Below are positions 36,407 to 49,008 of a stretch of 64,000 nt of DNA, one piece after another. The stretch's first letter is position 1. Each line of letters starts with the position of its first letter. Origin of the DNA: Floccularia luteovirens (lineage: Eukaryota; Basidiomycota; Agaricomycetes; Agaricales; Squamanitaceae). The position numbers and the translations under genes were made by a program. A model generated the notes under the pieces. It had not been told where the DNA came from, searched no databases, and saw only the letters and a program-made list of their open reading frames with translations. The stretch lies in contig VSJF01000003.1 of NCBI GenBank assembly GCA_009739215.1, positions 1,488,001 to 1,552,000 of the forward strand. The letters run 5' to 3'.

Positions 36407-38255
36407 TCATGGGAAAGTAGAGGATTTGGTATGCCGTTTTGTTTTCTGTACTTCAAAGGTGAACATCGCATGAAAGTAGAAAATCTGATACTTCCGCACC
36501 CTAATGATTTCGGATCCAGCCGGAAACGCTTCAGAAGGCTAGGAGAAAGTAGTTTATCACTATGTGGACCCTCTGTTTCTTTCTTGTCCTCTGACTTCAC
36601 TTGAGCTTCCCTTCGCATTGGCTGAAGTGTTTACGCTATTCTGTGCTTTCACCTGAGCTTCCTCAACAATGATGACATCGTCATCATCATCCAAGTCAAT
36701 AATTGCATGTGATGATGATTCTGGACGTGATTTCTCTTCCCTGGAATTCATAAGTTTCCGGCGTTTGGAAGATGTTGGATATTGTTGCACCGTAAACTGA
36801 ACAGTTGATGACCTCATAGATGGCCATTTCTTAGCCTTTGGACCAAAGAGTTCTTCCAAGATTGCGTTACGGACGCTTGCTGGGATGATTCTGTATACAA
36901 TGGTGAGTATACTGGGTCAATCAGACCGAGCGAGGAACATGCTTGGCAGGATCAAAAGTCAAGAGGTTAACGGTTCCTTTCTTATCGATCTCATAGCCCA
37001 CAATTGTCCGCGAGTGTCCATTATGTTGCAGGATCAAAGGCAAGAGATTAGTACTAATCACAGGTGTGGCACCACGAAGAACTTCATGGATGTTCGTAGA
37101 TGTGCTGCTTGATTTAGTAGGCGTGAAGTAATCCACAACCCAGTTTGTGACAACCTCTACGCCTGGTGCGGGATGAGAATCTTTCAGTAATTCTCTGTTT
37201 CAAGCATACCTTGAGGATGAGATGTCAGATTAAAGTCGACGAGTTCCGCACTGATGTTCGGAGATGTCAGTCAAAAAGCTTTGCCGAAAAATTGAGATAA
37301 AATAATCACGGAATCCCACTGAAGGAATATGCTACCCACAAATCTGGTCCAAACAAAGATTCAGAGAAAAAGTTCCGTGCACAATGATCTGTGAACATAC
37401 CGGCTGTACCGAGCCATTTAGACGTGCCAACAAGTTTTTTCAGATCTTTCGCACCGTCTTCATCAAAACCTAAATCAAATATGATGAGTACGAATATCAG
37501 GTTTATCACAAGAAGAGGTAACCTACCTGTGGCCCATGCGGCCTCTATCCATGTTTGAAGATTTCTAATACCAGGCAATAGAGGTGACGTCAGTAGAGAG
37601 TGATATTTAGGCTGGAGTTGTTGCTCTATTAGAGTGATTGAGGCCATTATAAAGTTGCGATATCTGCGCTGATATTTTATAACGCCCAGTAAGCAGATGT
37701 CGCGCACTTACCCGCACCCCCATCTACTATCCCAGAATTCCGTACTGACATGAACTGCTTGCTCATAACAGAGGGCTGCGCGACGTAAATTCCCAGTGGC
37801 ATGTGCTTTGAGAAGCACCTTTTTAAGCAGTGGTATCAAACCTATCGATCATTATGTTCAGGGTTTCAAGCTGAACTTTACAAGAGAGGAAACACACACC
37901 TGGAGTGAAATTATGAGGAGGTGGCGTTGCCTGGCTAGGGTGCCAGAAATCGTCGTTCTCTTTCAGATTCCATAACCGCTTCCGAGTCCAGGGTTTTGTG
38001 GCCTTCCGCGGTTCACGATTATCTGAGTCAGCTGTAGAGCCAGACTTGGCAATAGTCTTCATTTCCGTAGCATGAACTACCGAAAATAAATCAGATACGA
38101 AGCGAGGGTTAAGTGAGATCACCGTTTCATCCACCTTCTACACCATTTTGAAAATGAAGTTCGTAGTGTTCTTCTCGTTCTAATATTGAAAGGGTGTCAA
38201 GACTAGTTCCGCAAAACCCACAACTCATGGAATGAGATTCGGGTGTGGTTGTCAT
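36407..38255 (-). CDS. ZUP1: ZUP1/ZUFSP-like C78 deubiquitinase with N-terminal zinc finger
   Basis: Ten exons (38255-38135, 38076-37900, 37841-37712, 37663-37527, 37469-37401, 37343-37310, 37250-37210, 37162-36943, 36890-36596, 36538-36407) sum to 452 codons. The N-terminus has a C2H2-like finger (SCGFCGTSLDTL then EEHYELHF). The peptidase C78 core shows the catalytic Cys in WDSRWGCGYRNFIM, the His in NGHSRTIVGYE and the Asp in LLTFDP. The human homologue cuts Lys63-linked ubiquitin chains in genome maintenance. A long acidic, disordered insert (DLDDDDDVIIVEE) precedes the final strand region. Intron 36942-36891 uses a GC donor (CAA then GCATGT). The last exon is the least certain. Confidence 0.85.
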
Positions 38256-38435
38256 CTGTGCAGAACCCTCACTGCATCAGTTCACTTTATAAAGCATTGA
38301 AGTTGGTAGATTGACTGCTTAGTGGCTGTGCTTTGAAAATAATAATTAAATTTAGCACGTGACAAAATAATGCCCACCACCGACGCGCGTCCAGAATTTA
38401 GATTAAAGTCTTCATAACTTCACTATCGACATACC

Positions 38436-39678
38436 ATGTCCAGATCATATGATCGCGGTGAGCAAGACCAGTCCCATTATTATTTAACATAACTAAGTGT
38501 AATCACTTGCAGCCCTAACAGTTTTCTCTCCTGACGGTCACCTTTTCCAGGTAAGGACTTATATCGCGTCCTCAAATATTACTCAAACAACTTATCGTAT
38601 AAAGGTGGAATATGCTTTAGAAGCTGTACATAAAGGTACCTGTGCAGTCAGTGTCCACGGATTTCCTTGCTCGAGCGGCTGCTGATGTGACGCAATCCAG
38701 GTTGGTGTTCGCGGGAAAGATGTCGTGGTCTTAGGAGTTGAGAAGAAGTCTATCTTGCAACTACAAGACCCACGCACAGTGAGAAAAGTGGTAATGTTGG
38801 ATGATCATATCTGTCTGGCTTTTGCAGGTAAGCACATTGCGTGAGCATATACACAGATACAGAGACCTTTCAATCACGTAGGTTTGACGGCGGACGGTCG
38901 GGTTTTAATTGATAAAGCCCGTACAGAATGCCAAAGTCATCGTCTCACTGTGGAAGATCCTGTGACTGTGGAATACATAACTAGACATATTGCTGGAATC
39001 CAGCAGGTACGACACCTTCTCCATAAAGCCAATTGTTCTAATGGCGTAACTTTTACAAGCGTTATACACAATCTGGTGGTGTTCGACCATTCGGAATATC
39101 AACATTAATTGTTGGTTTTGATCCTCATGATACAAAGCCTCGTCTGTACCAAACTGAGCCTAGCGGAATATATAGCGCGTGGAAGGTTCGTTCTAAATTT
39201 CTATTTATGCTACATTCACCAATGCATTCCATTAGGCAAATGCAATTGGCCGCTCCTCCAAAACTGTTCGAGAATTCCTGGAAAAGAATCACAAAGATGA
39301 TTTGTCTAGGTCTGATAGTATTAAATTGACTGTTCAAAAGCTTGTTGGAGGTTGTCCAGACTGGAGCTAAAAATATTGAGATCAGTGTAATGGAAAGCTA
39401 TGGAAAAGTAACAGTATGTATAGTTATTCATCACGTCCGTCACATAACTGATCCAGCGACCTCTAGAACTTAGAGCTTTCTGAAATAGAAAATATTGTAT
39501 CCGAGATCGAGCGGGAGAAAGAAGCAGGTCAGTTTGTAATGGAGTCCTTTAGCAAATAATCTCATAACCATGTTGTCTTACAGAGGCGGAAAGAAAACGG
39601 TCGCGACTTGCTGCTACAGCAGCAGGCCAGGCTGCAATGGCACAAAGGGCTACAGAGGCTGGAGACAGTGCGCCGTGA
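38436..39678 (+). CDS. PRE6: 20S proteasome subunit alpha 4, with one single-base frame break
   Basis: Nine exons (38436-38457, 38513-38550, 38605-38646, 38701-38827, 38882-39006, 39060-39185, 39236-39413, 39467-39527, 39584-39678) encode a 270-aa alpha4/PSMA7 subunit. Motifs: [23 protein letters not shown] across exons 1-3 (the alpha-ring signature), [40 protein letters not shown], and [14 protein letters not shown]. Exon 7 is one base longer than a multiple of three. The extra base is the G at 39344, which converts the expected [12 protein letters not shown] into an early stop. The rest of the protein after the break is intact ([12 protein letters not shown], then a Lys/Glu tail). An essential gene is unlikely to be dead, so a consensus error is the simplest reading. 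Confidence 0.9.
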
Positions 39679-39822
39679 TATGTACTTAATCTGAGATGAT
39701 TGTGTTGTCAATGATTTGTTCGTGTATGGCAAGAGCTTCAATAAGATATAACTTACATCAACAGTATACTAAACTTACATACGTGTTAAGCTTAAGACGC
39801 GAGTCGGTTATCCAAAAACTTG

Positions 39823-42800
39823 ATGACTCCTTCAGACATTTCTCAAAGAATACCTCATAGGGTGTCTTTCAAACATGTTTTGTACTCTGAAATTCTGTCG
39901 GTCACTACAACCATGCGAAAGAACTCTCGTTGGGCCTCATCAGCTCTCTTCACAGGAGGACGCGACTCTCCAGCTTTAGGAAGTAATCTTGGCCTTAGAA
40001 TATCTTCCCCTTCCCAACACATCATAGGAACAGAAAACAGAGGTAATGACTTGCTCACAGGGTTTTTGGAGTTGAAAAGGGCTCTTCTGCATATTGAGGG
40101 TGAGCAAATATGTTCTGTTCAAACATTTCTATTTAGACTTTCTCGAAATAGATGTCAGCAAAATAGAGTTGACAACCTTACTTGCTCCATTTTTTGCTGT
40201 CCTGCGTTCCCCTCTATCAACTGGACCTATTACATCTGCTGCTCTTTCCTCACTACACACATTCTTCACCTGCGAACTCATCCGACCATCCTCACCTTCC
40301 TTGAAACCCGCCCTTGTAGAACTCAGCAGGGCAGTCTCGCATTGTAAATTTGAAGCTAGTGATTCATCTGGAGATGAAGTGGTTCTTCTCAAAATCATGA
40401 CTGTCATTCACGACTGTCTGTGTGGCTCTGTTGGAGCGGAATTGGGGGATATTGAAGTTTGTGAAATGCTTGAGACTGTGTTGACAACTTGTTGTCAAAT
40501 GCGCCTTAGTGGTAGGTTTTTGAAATCCATTCAACCTCTTTTATATCCTAACACATTCATTTAGAAATTTTGCGACGATCGGCAGAGAACACAATGCACT
40601 CGCTTGTGAGGACAGTATTTGCCAAGTTATGTACCTTAGATCCTATAGTCGAAGAGGCTAAGCTGGTTCTGAGTGATGCTGATACTGCCGATGGAGAATT
40701 AAAATTGACTGTATCAACAAATGAAATTCCGAACTCGAATGAAGAAGATACAGGTTCAGAGGACGTTGTAGAAAAACCAGTAGAAGATCAAGAACTACTT
40801 GGGATTGAATCAACGGGCCCAGATGAGGAACGTCATGCATGTGAGTACATTATTCTTTGGCTGACGTCTGTACTCAGGATGTGGTAGTTGGTCTGCCGTC
40901 AATCCTCGAACTGCTTCGAGTGCTAATTAACGTTATTGATCCTAATGATCAGCAACATACTGACTCGACGCGATTAATTGCGCTGGGGATTCTCAATGCC
41001 GCATTTGAGGAATCAGGAACCACCATTGCAGAATTCCCTTCCCTCAGAGCCCTTGTAGTTGACTCAGGGTGCAAGTTCCTTTTCCAACTTGCGCGGTCGG
41101 AGAACTTATCAGTCCTACATTCCGCGCTACGTACAATATCAACGATATTTGATTCTATGCGAAACCATCTGAAAATGCAACAAGAGTTGTTTCTTGCTTT
41201 TACTATCGACAGACTCGCATCGCCCACATTTCAACAAATCAACAAAGCGATGGTTAACGCAGGGAATAGTAGTGCTGGTAAGAAAATGGTGAACATTGCT
41301 TCCCCGATACCAGGAACTCCACCTCCACTCCCCTTGGATGCAACTCAGAACTCAGATAAGGGGTTGACCTCAACGCCGAGAATTTTGGTTCCTCCCGCTC
41401 GAGGAGAGACGCGCGATCTTATTCTAGAAACACTCAGTAACATCTCTAGGCATCCCAGTTTTATGGTGGATCTATACATGAATTATGACTGTGACATCAA
41501 TTGCGAAAATTTGTTTGAACGGCTGATTGAATTTTTGACGAAGGTGCTTTATCTATCCCCTACACTCAACCACATCTTCCTAATATTACTGTCTCCGAAA
41601 AGGCCGTCTATCTGTCCCAGCCCTTCGAGGGCTTAGATATCCAACAGAGGAATACCCTATACATCTGTTTAGAAATATTGCTCTCATTCGTGAATGATAT
41701 GACTACACGTGTCGAGGTGTTTGTGATAAAATTCTGGTATAAATTATTCGTGCTAACTAGGATTCTTAGTCTGCACAACCATGGCCAACTGTGAGTCGTT
41801 ATGATAGCTGCACGTCAAAACACTTATAATGGCATCCATCAATAGGATCTGCCATCTTCGGAGTCTCTCCTCCAAACTAAATCACAAAAGCAGCTGATAC
41901 TCACTGGAGCTGCGCGGTTTAACTCTAAGCCTAAAACTGGTGTTGCTTTCCTAGAAGAAAACAACCTTGTGACCGCGGAGCCATCAAAAGCATATAGCTT
42001 GGCTGCTTTTCTCAAGAACTGTACAAGAATTGACAAAAGATTACTTGGGGACTATATATCAAAACCGGAAAATCTTGATATTCTCAAAGCTTTTATTGGT
42101 TTATTCGATTTCAAAAATGTTTGTTTCACCAAAGGCATCTGCTACGACTCTACTCATTTTCTATAAACAGAAACCAATCGCAGAAGCTATGCGTGAGCTT
42201 CTGGAGGCATTTCGCTTACCTGGAGAAGCACAACAGATTGCTAGAATTACAGAAACATTTGCTTCCATTTATTTTTCGTCCGAGCCAGGTGAGTTCCACC
42301 GCAGATATGTGAGACATGTTAATGACAACCTTCTATTTTAGATGAAATTAAGAGTGAAGATGCTGTTTATGTTCTTGCATACTCTGTCATTATGCTCAAT
42401 ACCGACCTTCATAATCCCCAAATACGAGTATGCACGCGCCTCTTCATTGTAATGTTTTACTCATTTGTTTGTATAGAAAAGGATGTCGATAGAAGATTAC
42501 CAAAGAAACCTCAGGGGCGTAAATAATGGCAGTGATTTCTCTCCAGAATTTCTGGTAAGATGTCGGAGCCCCACTTCTTTCTTTTTCTAATCTTTGGATA
42601 GCATAATATATACGACTCGATCAGGAAGCGGGAAATTGTCATGCCAGAAGAGCATTCTGGACAAGTCGGATTTGAATACGCATGGAAAGAGCTACTTACA
42701 CGATCACGGCACGCTGGTGAGTTTCTGGAGTTTCCCACTTGTTTCTCTCTAAACTTCTATGGCCAGGCGACTTTGTAATTTGCAATACATCTGCTTTTGA

Positions 42801-45309
42801 CGTCGAAATGTTCAAAGCCACATGGAAACCTGTTATATCTGCGATTGCCTACGCTTTCATTAGTTTCGAAGATGACTACATCATTCAACGAGCTATTGCT
42901 GGCTTTAGACAATGTGCTACCCTAGCTGGTCATTTCAATTTGCCAGATGTCTTTGACTTTGTCGTCGTTTCTTTATCTCAAGCGACTAGTTTATTGTCAG
43001 ATGCCTTGCCTGCCCAAGTACCAAATTACCCCGTAATTGAAGTGGAAGGAAAATCTATAACTGTATCGAAGTTGTCTGTCGATTTTGGAACAAATTTCAA
43101 GGGTCAACTAGCAGCAGTCGTTCTTTTCAATATCGTGAATGGAAATGGTAATGCGCTAAGGGAGGGTTGGACTCAGGTAGGTTTTTTTGAATCTTCAAAG
43201 GCTTGATCTTATGGCTTTGATACTGTAGATTTTCGAAATGTTCCAAAATTTATTCCTACATTCCCTCCTCCCTATAAGGATGCTTCAGATGGAAGATTTT
43301 CTAGCCGGCGTCACTATGATTCCCTTGCGGGGAAGCCAACCAAACCGCTCACAAATCAGAAACGACGGTGGCTTGCTTTCTGCCTTGTCATCATATCTCA
43401 TGACACCCTATGGAAACAGTGCTGATATGTTAGTGCCGGATGCTAGTGAATCAGATGTTGAAAACACCCTTTGCACCATAGACTGTATAACGTCTTGTCG
43501 GCTGGATGAGCTCTACAGCCAGATAATGTAAGTTATAATCGATTTTTTCTGTTGCTTGGAAAAAAGCTAATTTTTTTTTCCCCAGACGGTTAGATATAAA
43601 TGCAATGGTAGCAGCAGTCCGTGCATTGGAAGCTCTTGCCCATGAAAGAACTGTAGCCAGACTCAAGCTTCAGCCGGATGACGTTAACTCTGAGGATCAT
43701 CCATACCAACTTCCTTACGATCCGGCATCGGTCTTTCTTCTTGAAACAATGGTCAGCATTTCCTGTCAGGCACCCCAATTTATCGAAGATTTATGGTGTG
43801 TGGTATACATGTGCCTCCAACCTTTCTTTCTGAACTTCTCATGCATAGGCCAATCGTATTTGAGCATTTGTCAGCTGTACTGTCTGGATCGACGCAATAC
43901 AGTGTCCTTCTTATTGAAAGAGCTGTAGTTAGCCTTCTGAGGCTCTGTCGAATATTGGCGCAGCAGGTACGTCAGCATATTGTTTATGCAAACTCTTTTT
44001 ATCGATTATTATATAGGCTTCGATGCGGGATCAAATTTATCTTTCTTTCGACCTGTTAGCTAGTCTTCCTTCTAGTGTAGCGGAATCTGTCGGTGAGCAG
44101 GTCGTTGCTGGAGTCATTCTAATGGTCCAAAAACATGGTGACATGATAAGGTTTGAGTTAGCCTCCCTCAGTTAATTGGCCATTGACTTGCCTTACGTGT
44201 TTCAGCTCACAGACAGAGTGGAATCTTGTTTTCGCTCTCATAAAGTCGACTATGACACATACAGAAGCTGCTAGACTTTCGTTCGATCTTATTTCCAGCC
44301 TCGTCTCTGACGGCCCAGAGCAACGAATTACAATAGATAACTTTGCTAGTCTTGTAACCCTTCTGGATGACTTTGCGACTGCAGCTGGACAATCAGCAGA
44401 AACCCACCGACAGAAGACACGCCGGGTCGATACGAACCCTAATGCTTCGAGGTACTATTTTTCCACTTTGCGAAAGAAAAAAAAAATTCACAAAATGAAT
44501 TGATATACAGCCTCCCCATTATTGACCGCGGCAAGGCTGCTATTGATTTGTTATCGAATCTCCATAGAAGGCTAATTTCGCTTACTCGCCCAACATCTAT
44601 GTCTACAGATCAAGGTAAAGCTAGTTACCACTGTCTATCCCCTCACATATCTAATTTAACCACCAGCATGGCGCCAACTAGCACTACCACTTCTGACATC
44701 TCTCGGTCGCCAGTCTGCTAACGCTGTCAGAGATATCCGTCACAACTCAATTGGACAGTTGCAGCGAATATTGCTGAGTCCCACTGTGTTAGCTGAAGTC
44801 GAACAAAATCAGGTGGAGGATGTATTTAATCGAGTAATCTTCCCGCTCCTGGATGAACTCCTGAAACCTCAAGTATATCAACGTGATCCACAGGGTATTC
44901 CAGAAACTCGTTTGCGGGGCTCCGCTTTACTTTGCAAGGTGTTTATGCATCTCGAAGTCCGCGAAACTAACCTGGAAGCGGACTTTCGAATCTTGTGGAT
45001 TCAGATCCTTGATCTACTCGACAGATTGATGAATATCAACAAAGGGGATCAATTGGTTAGTCGATTTATTCACTGTTGTTATACTATTTATTGAATTTGC
45101 ATTTGAAGTCCGAAGCTATACCTGAGTCTCTCAAAAATGTCCTCTTGGTAATGAACGCGGTTGGAATCCTTGTTCCTCCAAGTGCGAATAATGCAGAACA
45201 ACAGAAGACCCTCTGGACCGCTACTCACGAAAGGATGGAAAGGTTTTTGCCAGGGTTTTTAACAGAGCTTATTCCCCCACTACCCACAGCCGAACCGGCT
45301 TTATCGTAG
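39823..45309 (+). CDS. GEA1: Large ARF guanine nucleotide exchange factor (GBF1/Gea type, Sec7 domain), one frame break
   Basis: Nineteen exons (first 39823-40099, last 45109-45309) encode about 1519 aa. Order: N-terminal DCB region (VLYSEILSVTTTMRKNSRW), HUS domain (DLILETLSNISRHPSFMVDLYMNYDCD, here quoted in parts: ETLSNISRHPSFM), the Sec7 domain (from ILTGAARFNSKP; glutamic finger in FRLPGEAQQIARITE; YVLAYSVIMLNTDLHNPQ), then HDS helices to the C-terminus. It activates ARF1 at the Golgi to drive COPI coating. One base is missing at about 41541-41545: the frame before and after is strong, but ends early after LTK unless one G is added. A 21-nt exon lies at 41770-41790. It is convergent with the b561 gene. 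Confidence 0.92.
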
Positions 45310-45361
45310 ACTCTGACTGTATTGTAATTCACTACACTGAAACTCCATGTCAAAAAATCTA

Positions 45362-46440
45362 CTAGAAAATTTTCATCTTTGACAATCTTTGAATTGAAAT
45401 GTCAATCAGATAATCACTGACAAAATATGAAATGACATACCTAATACGCGAAAAAATGGAGGCCAAAATGGCAATTGGGGCAACGGTATACGCAATGCTG
45501 CGGAGGAACCATGGAAGATTGCTTTCTCCCCAATAGGACCGCCCTCCACCGAAGTGGGCTGTCAGAAGCAAGAGCGGGAAAAGGAAGTAACCCGATATCC
45601 TGTAAGGTAATATAAACATGAATCATAAGCCACTGTATTGAATAACGTCACCTGTGGTATCTCCAAACAGCTTTGGCCCGTATACCGCCTCCAAAAGCAG
45701 CGCCACCAAACCAGACACTACCTCCCCCTAGAAGCACTTGGAATGTGAGCCAGATCATAGAAATGAGCCCGAGTTTCTATAAAACTAAATTGAAAAACAA
45801 CATTAAATTTGTGACAACGAACACTTACGCCATGTGTTGTTGTGAAGTGATCTTTGCCTCCCAGAATTTTGTTGTAAAAAATGGCGGAAGTACCCAGAAA
45901 GATCGCAGGGAATCCAACAGCCACCATAGCAGTTTGGTGTCGTACCAACCCAGCAGCTTTTGTCTTGGGTTGTGATGTGGGTTGTAGAGTGATTATACCT
46001 GGAATTACGATGTCCAGAACGGTATAAAGATGCAAGAATAACCCGACCCACCATAACTAAAAAGACCTATCGAGAGACTCTGCAAGATAGGATGGAAGGC
46101 AAACCACCCTGCAGATCCCGGGTTGTTGATTAGCACAGTGGTCCAGGAAACAGTCATGAAAAGCTTCGTATTAATTCAGACGTCATTAAATTAGGACAAG
46201 ATTATTGGAGGACAAACCATGACGGAAACCTTAACATATGTTAAGCGTGCTCAAGCTAAAATTCAAGGAGCTACTCACTAGAGCAGCCTGCTGGGCTAGT
46301 AGGTCACCAGTTCGGCCCTCCCTTTTCAGATAATGCTCATCGTTCCCCATTTTCGACTCGTCAGTCTGAGGGTTTGTCGGATTAGTCGAGGGAAGCAGAA
46401 GTTCGTAGTCTTCTTCTCTTTCTTGTGTTGTCGCTGGCAT
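45362..46440 (-). CDS. Cytochrome b561 domain-type membrane protein
   Basis: Seven exons (46440-46279, 46229-46218, 46163-46052, 45998-45829, 45776-45652, 45599-45441, 45386-45362) sum to 255 codons. About five hydrophobic helices follow a hydrophilic N-terminus: VSVMLFMTVSWTTVLI, an HPILQSLSIGLFSYG helix, RHQTAMVAVGFPAIFLG, KLGLISMIWLTFQVLLG and GYFLFPLLLLTAHFG. His residues sit at helix ends (FHPIL, VRHQTA, TTTHGK, RYHRISG), the pattern of the two-haem b561 family. Such proteins carry electrons across endomembranes or reduce ferric iron. I infer the family from pattern only. A 12-nt exon (46218-46229) is needed for the first helix. Confidence 0.82.
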
Positions 46441-46969
46441 TAAAGAAGGTCTCTTGTATCATTTGAAGGGCAGCCGCCTTATGGATACGGACATCACAGT
46501 GTGAAACTCGTTATCACTCCCTGGCGCTGATTCTGTTCTGGAATGAAGCCTAAAATAATTCACTGAGAAGGTTTGATCTCTTCGTCCAATTGAATTGGAG
46601 ATATTATCAACGTGTACCTTCGGGCATCAGTTATGGACGTACAAAGTTTTCCGGCTAAAGCTGACCCCAGGTGGTCGGAAAGTTGAGAAATATCCAGACT
46701 AGACGGGAGAAATTTACCGAGTATGACCGAGGCATAGTGGTTATCACTTTGCCGTTAGGATCCCAACTTCCTGACTTGGATTTCGGTAGAAAAGTTCTTG
46801 AAGCATTCCTTTCGTCTATAAACGCATGCCTAATAAGTATTATTGGTATGTAAAGTATGACAGGAAAGTGTTAAGTACAAAGAAACTGCAACTAGGTATG
46901 TTAGCACGATGGTATTGATACTACACAGATGAACGACCAATATGGAACAATTCAAAAACAGTGAATGTC
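46441..46969. other. Intergenic region between b561 gene and epimerase
   Basis: About 530 bp between two minus-strand genes. A 60-codon frame on the plus strand at 46671-46853 has no domain. I see no repeat, TATA box or RNA gene here. Confidence 0.4.
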
Positions 46970-48762
46970 TCAATCTGAAGTTGGCCAAGACCCTTCAGCC
47001 TTCCACTTGTCTACAACTTCTCTAATTGTTTCGTGGTTGAATTGAGGTCGCTTAAGCTTATAGCCGATGACATTCTTGATTTTGGAATTGTTGAATGCCA
47101 CAGAATGTTTCTGCAGGGTGTACTTGTCCATATAAGCGGATAAAGGAGTGTTCGGAATTGGGGGGTTTGACTTCGTAATCATATCTGTCCAACCACCAAC
47201 ATGCAGCTCGTTTATGTCTTCTACGGAATCATCCATAATCTGTGCAATTCAAGCATCGTCAATTCCATACTATGATAGGATCCATACTAGAACACCAACT
47301 TTATACAGAGTATTTTCCAGTAAGTTGAAGAAATCGAATGTTGTTCCAAAGAAAGAGGTTACTGTTTGACCAAAGCTGAGAAGTGTGGTATTGGAATCAT
47401 CAACCTGAGAGAGCTGAGCATGGCATTAACGAAAACATTTGGCACCATCTTACCAAATTGAAAAGAGGTGCAGTAAGTTTCTGATCATGTGCTGGTACAC
47501 CTTCAACACCCTTTATTTTATTCTTCTCGTTGTGGAATGGTATAATCTCTCCAGCAGCTTCGTTAGCAGCTGTTCGGCCAAGGGGTGCCATCCATTCTGC
47601 CAAAGCCCATGCTGCACCAGCAACGTCATCTACATGAACGGTATTGTGAGGATTCTTCCCTGGTGACCATCTGAAGGGCGCATCAGTGACATTTTAGATT
47701 GACTGAGAAATCATTTACAAAGATTTCATGGGCTTCTTGAGATGGCCATAAACAGCAGCCACGGTTATTCCTGATGCAACTATTTTCGAGAATCAAACTT
47801 CAATCAATGTATGAAGTAATGATCAGCCCACTAATGCCATAGTTGGTGTAAGGTCCATAAACAAAGCCAATGCGCAAGACCGCAAGATTGAGACTTGGTC
47901 ATGTTATCAGAATCGGTACAGAAAGATAAAATAGAGGGCACTGAACTCTTCAATGGCGGCCAATATCCTAAGCGATTCGTGCCACCAGATACCATTAATA
48001 CCTGTAGGTTTAATGTCAGCTTTTTCGTCGTAGGCTACTTGACCAGATGTTTCATAAAATGGTTGTTGAATTCTAATATAAGCCTTGACTTTTCGCTTGG
48101 CTGCCTCTAGACCTAGCATATGGGCAACTTTACATGTAGTATTGATTTGAATCTAGACTTGTGGGTTCAGCATTGTTTATTAAATCAGTCTGCTGAAATC
48201 ACCATCTCGGTCCTATCATGTCTAACTTCACCACTGAAATCGAAGACGAAGTCAAACTCAGCCTTGCCCTCCGGGGGATCGAATGTAGAGGGTATAGTCG
48301 CTTCGTTGAAATTGTTGGGTTATTTCTAATATGAAAGGGTTTATTGAAACATACAAGCGACGGTAAGGTTGGTCTGGCGATATTCAACCTGGGGCTTATT
48401 CAATATTTGTGCAAATTCGGCGCCAATGTAGCTATGGGGCTATTATAATTTACGATGAGATGAGGTTATTTGAACGTACGTGGTTGGTGGATGAACTGAA
48501 TATTTGTCGATTATTCGTAGGTGCTATTCCACACAATCAATCTTTATGACCTAGCACATTTTCTGATCCAACCACTCACCGCCACAAGGGGTTCTCCATC
48601 CAGAGGGACCAGTAGAGCTGCAAGAGCCCTAGAGCACGTATTCAATCCGCCTGGAATTTGAAATGATTAATCTTTTAGCCGATCCGATGACTAATGGTAG
48701 AGATTTGTGGTTTAACACATACCAAAGATCAAGACACTTGGTTTCTGCAATGCATCTGCCAT
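46970..48762 (-). CDS. NAD-dependent epimerase/dehydratase-type oxidoreductase (extended SDR)
   Basis: Eleven exons (48762-48723, 48650-48580, 48523-48480, 48431-48355, 48300-48203, 48152-47947, 47893-47832, 47779-47719, 47670-47454, 47404-47300, 47239-46970) sum to 417 codons. The Rossmann start reads SVLIFGGLNTCSRALAALL. The conserved central part is NTTCKVAHMLGLEAAKRKVK, then RIGFVYGPYTNYG, SGITVAAVYGHLKKPMKS and HNTVHVDDVAGAAW. The C-terminus (VGGWTDMITKSNPP, IKNVIGYKLKRP) is typical of a fungal family of atypical SDRs. The substrate is unknown. The usual YxxxK motif is not obvious, so catalysis may differ from standard SDRs. Confidence 0.85.
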
Positions 48763-49008
48763 GATCGCGACGAAAAAGGCTCCGTTTGAAACCGTTGAGT
48801 GAGGGTTAAGAGAAAATTCCCGTTGTTGAGGGCAACCAAAATCCATGAATCTGGACTGATTATATAATAGGACGCTCTATACCATTCTTGGATCTCACAA
48901 AAAAAAACGTGCAAGTTTGATGTACTACTTAACACTAACATCAAGAAACTTGCAGAAATACTTAAGATCACAAATTTTGTATTGGTCGCTATTTAAGGTA
49001 GTCCTGCT

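Noticed and set aside
48020..48050. Possible donor GTAGCC in the epimerase gene
   Set aside because: The frame continues through it into a conserved GIWWHESLRILAAIE segment.
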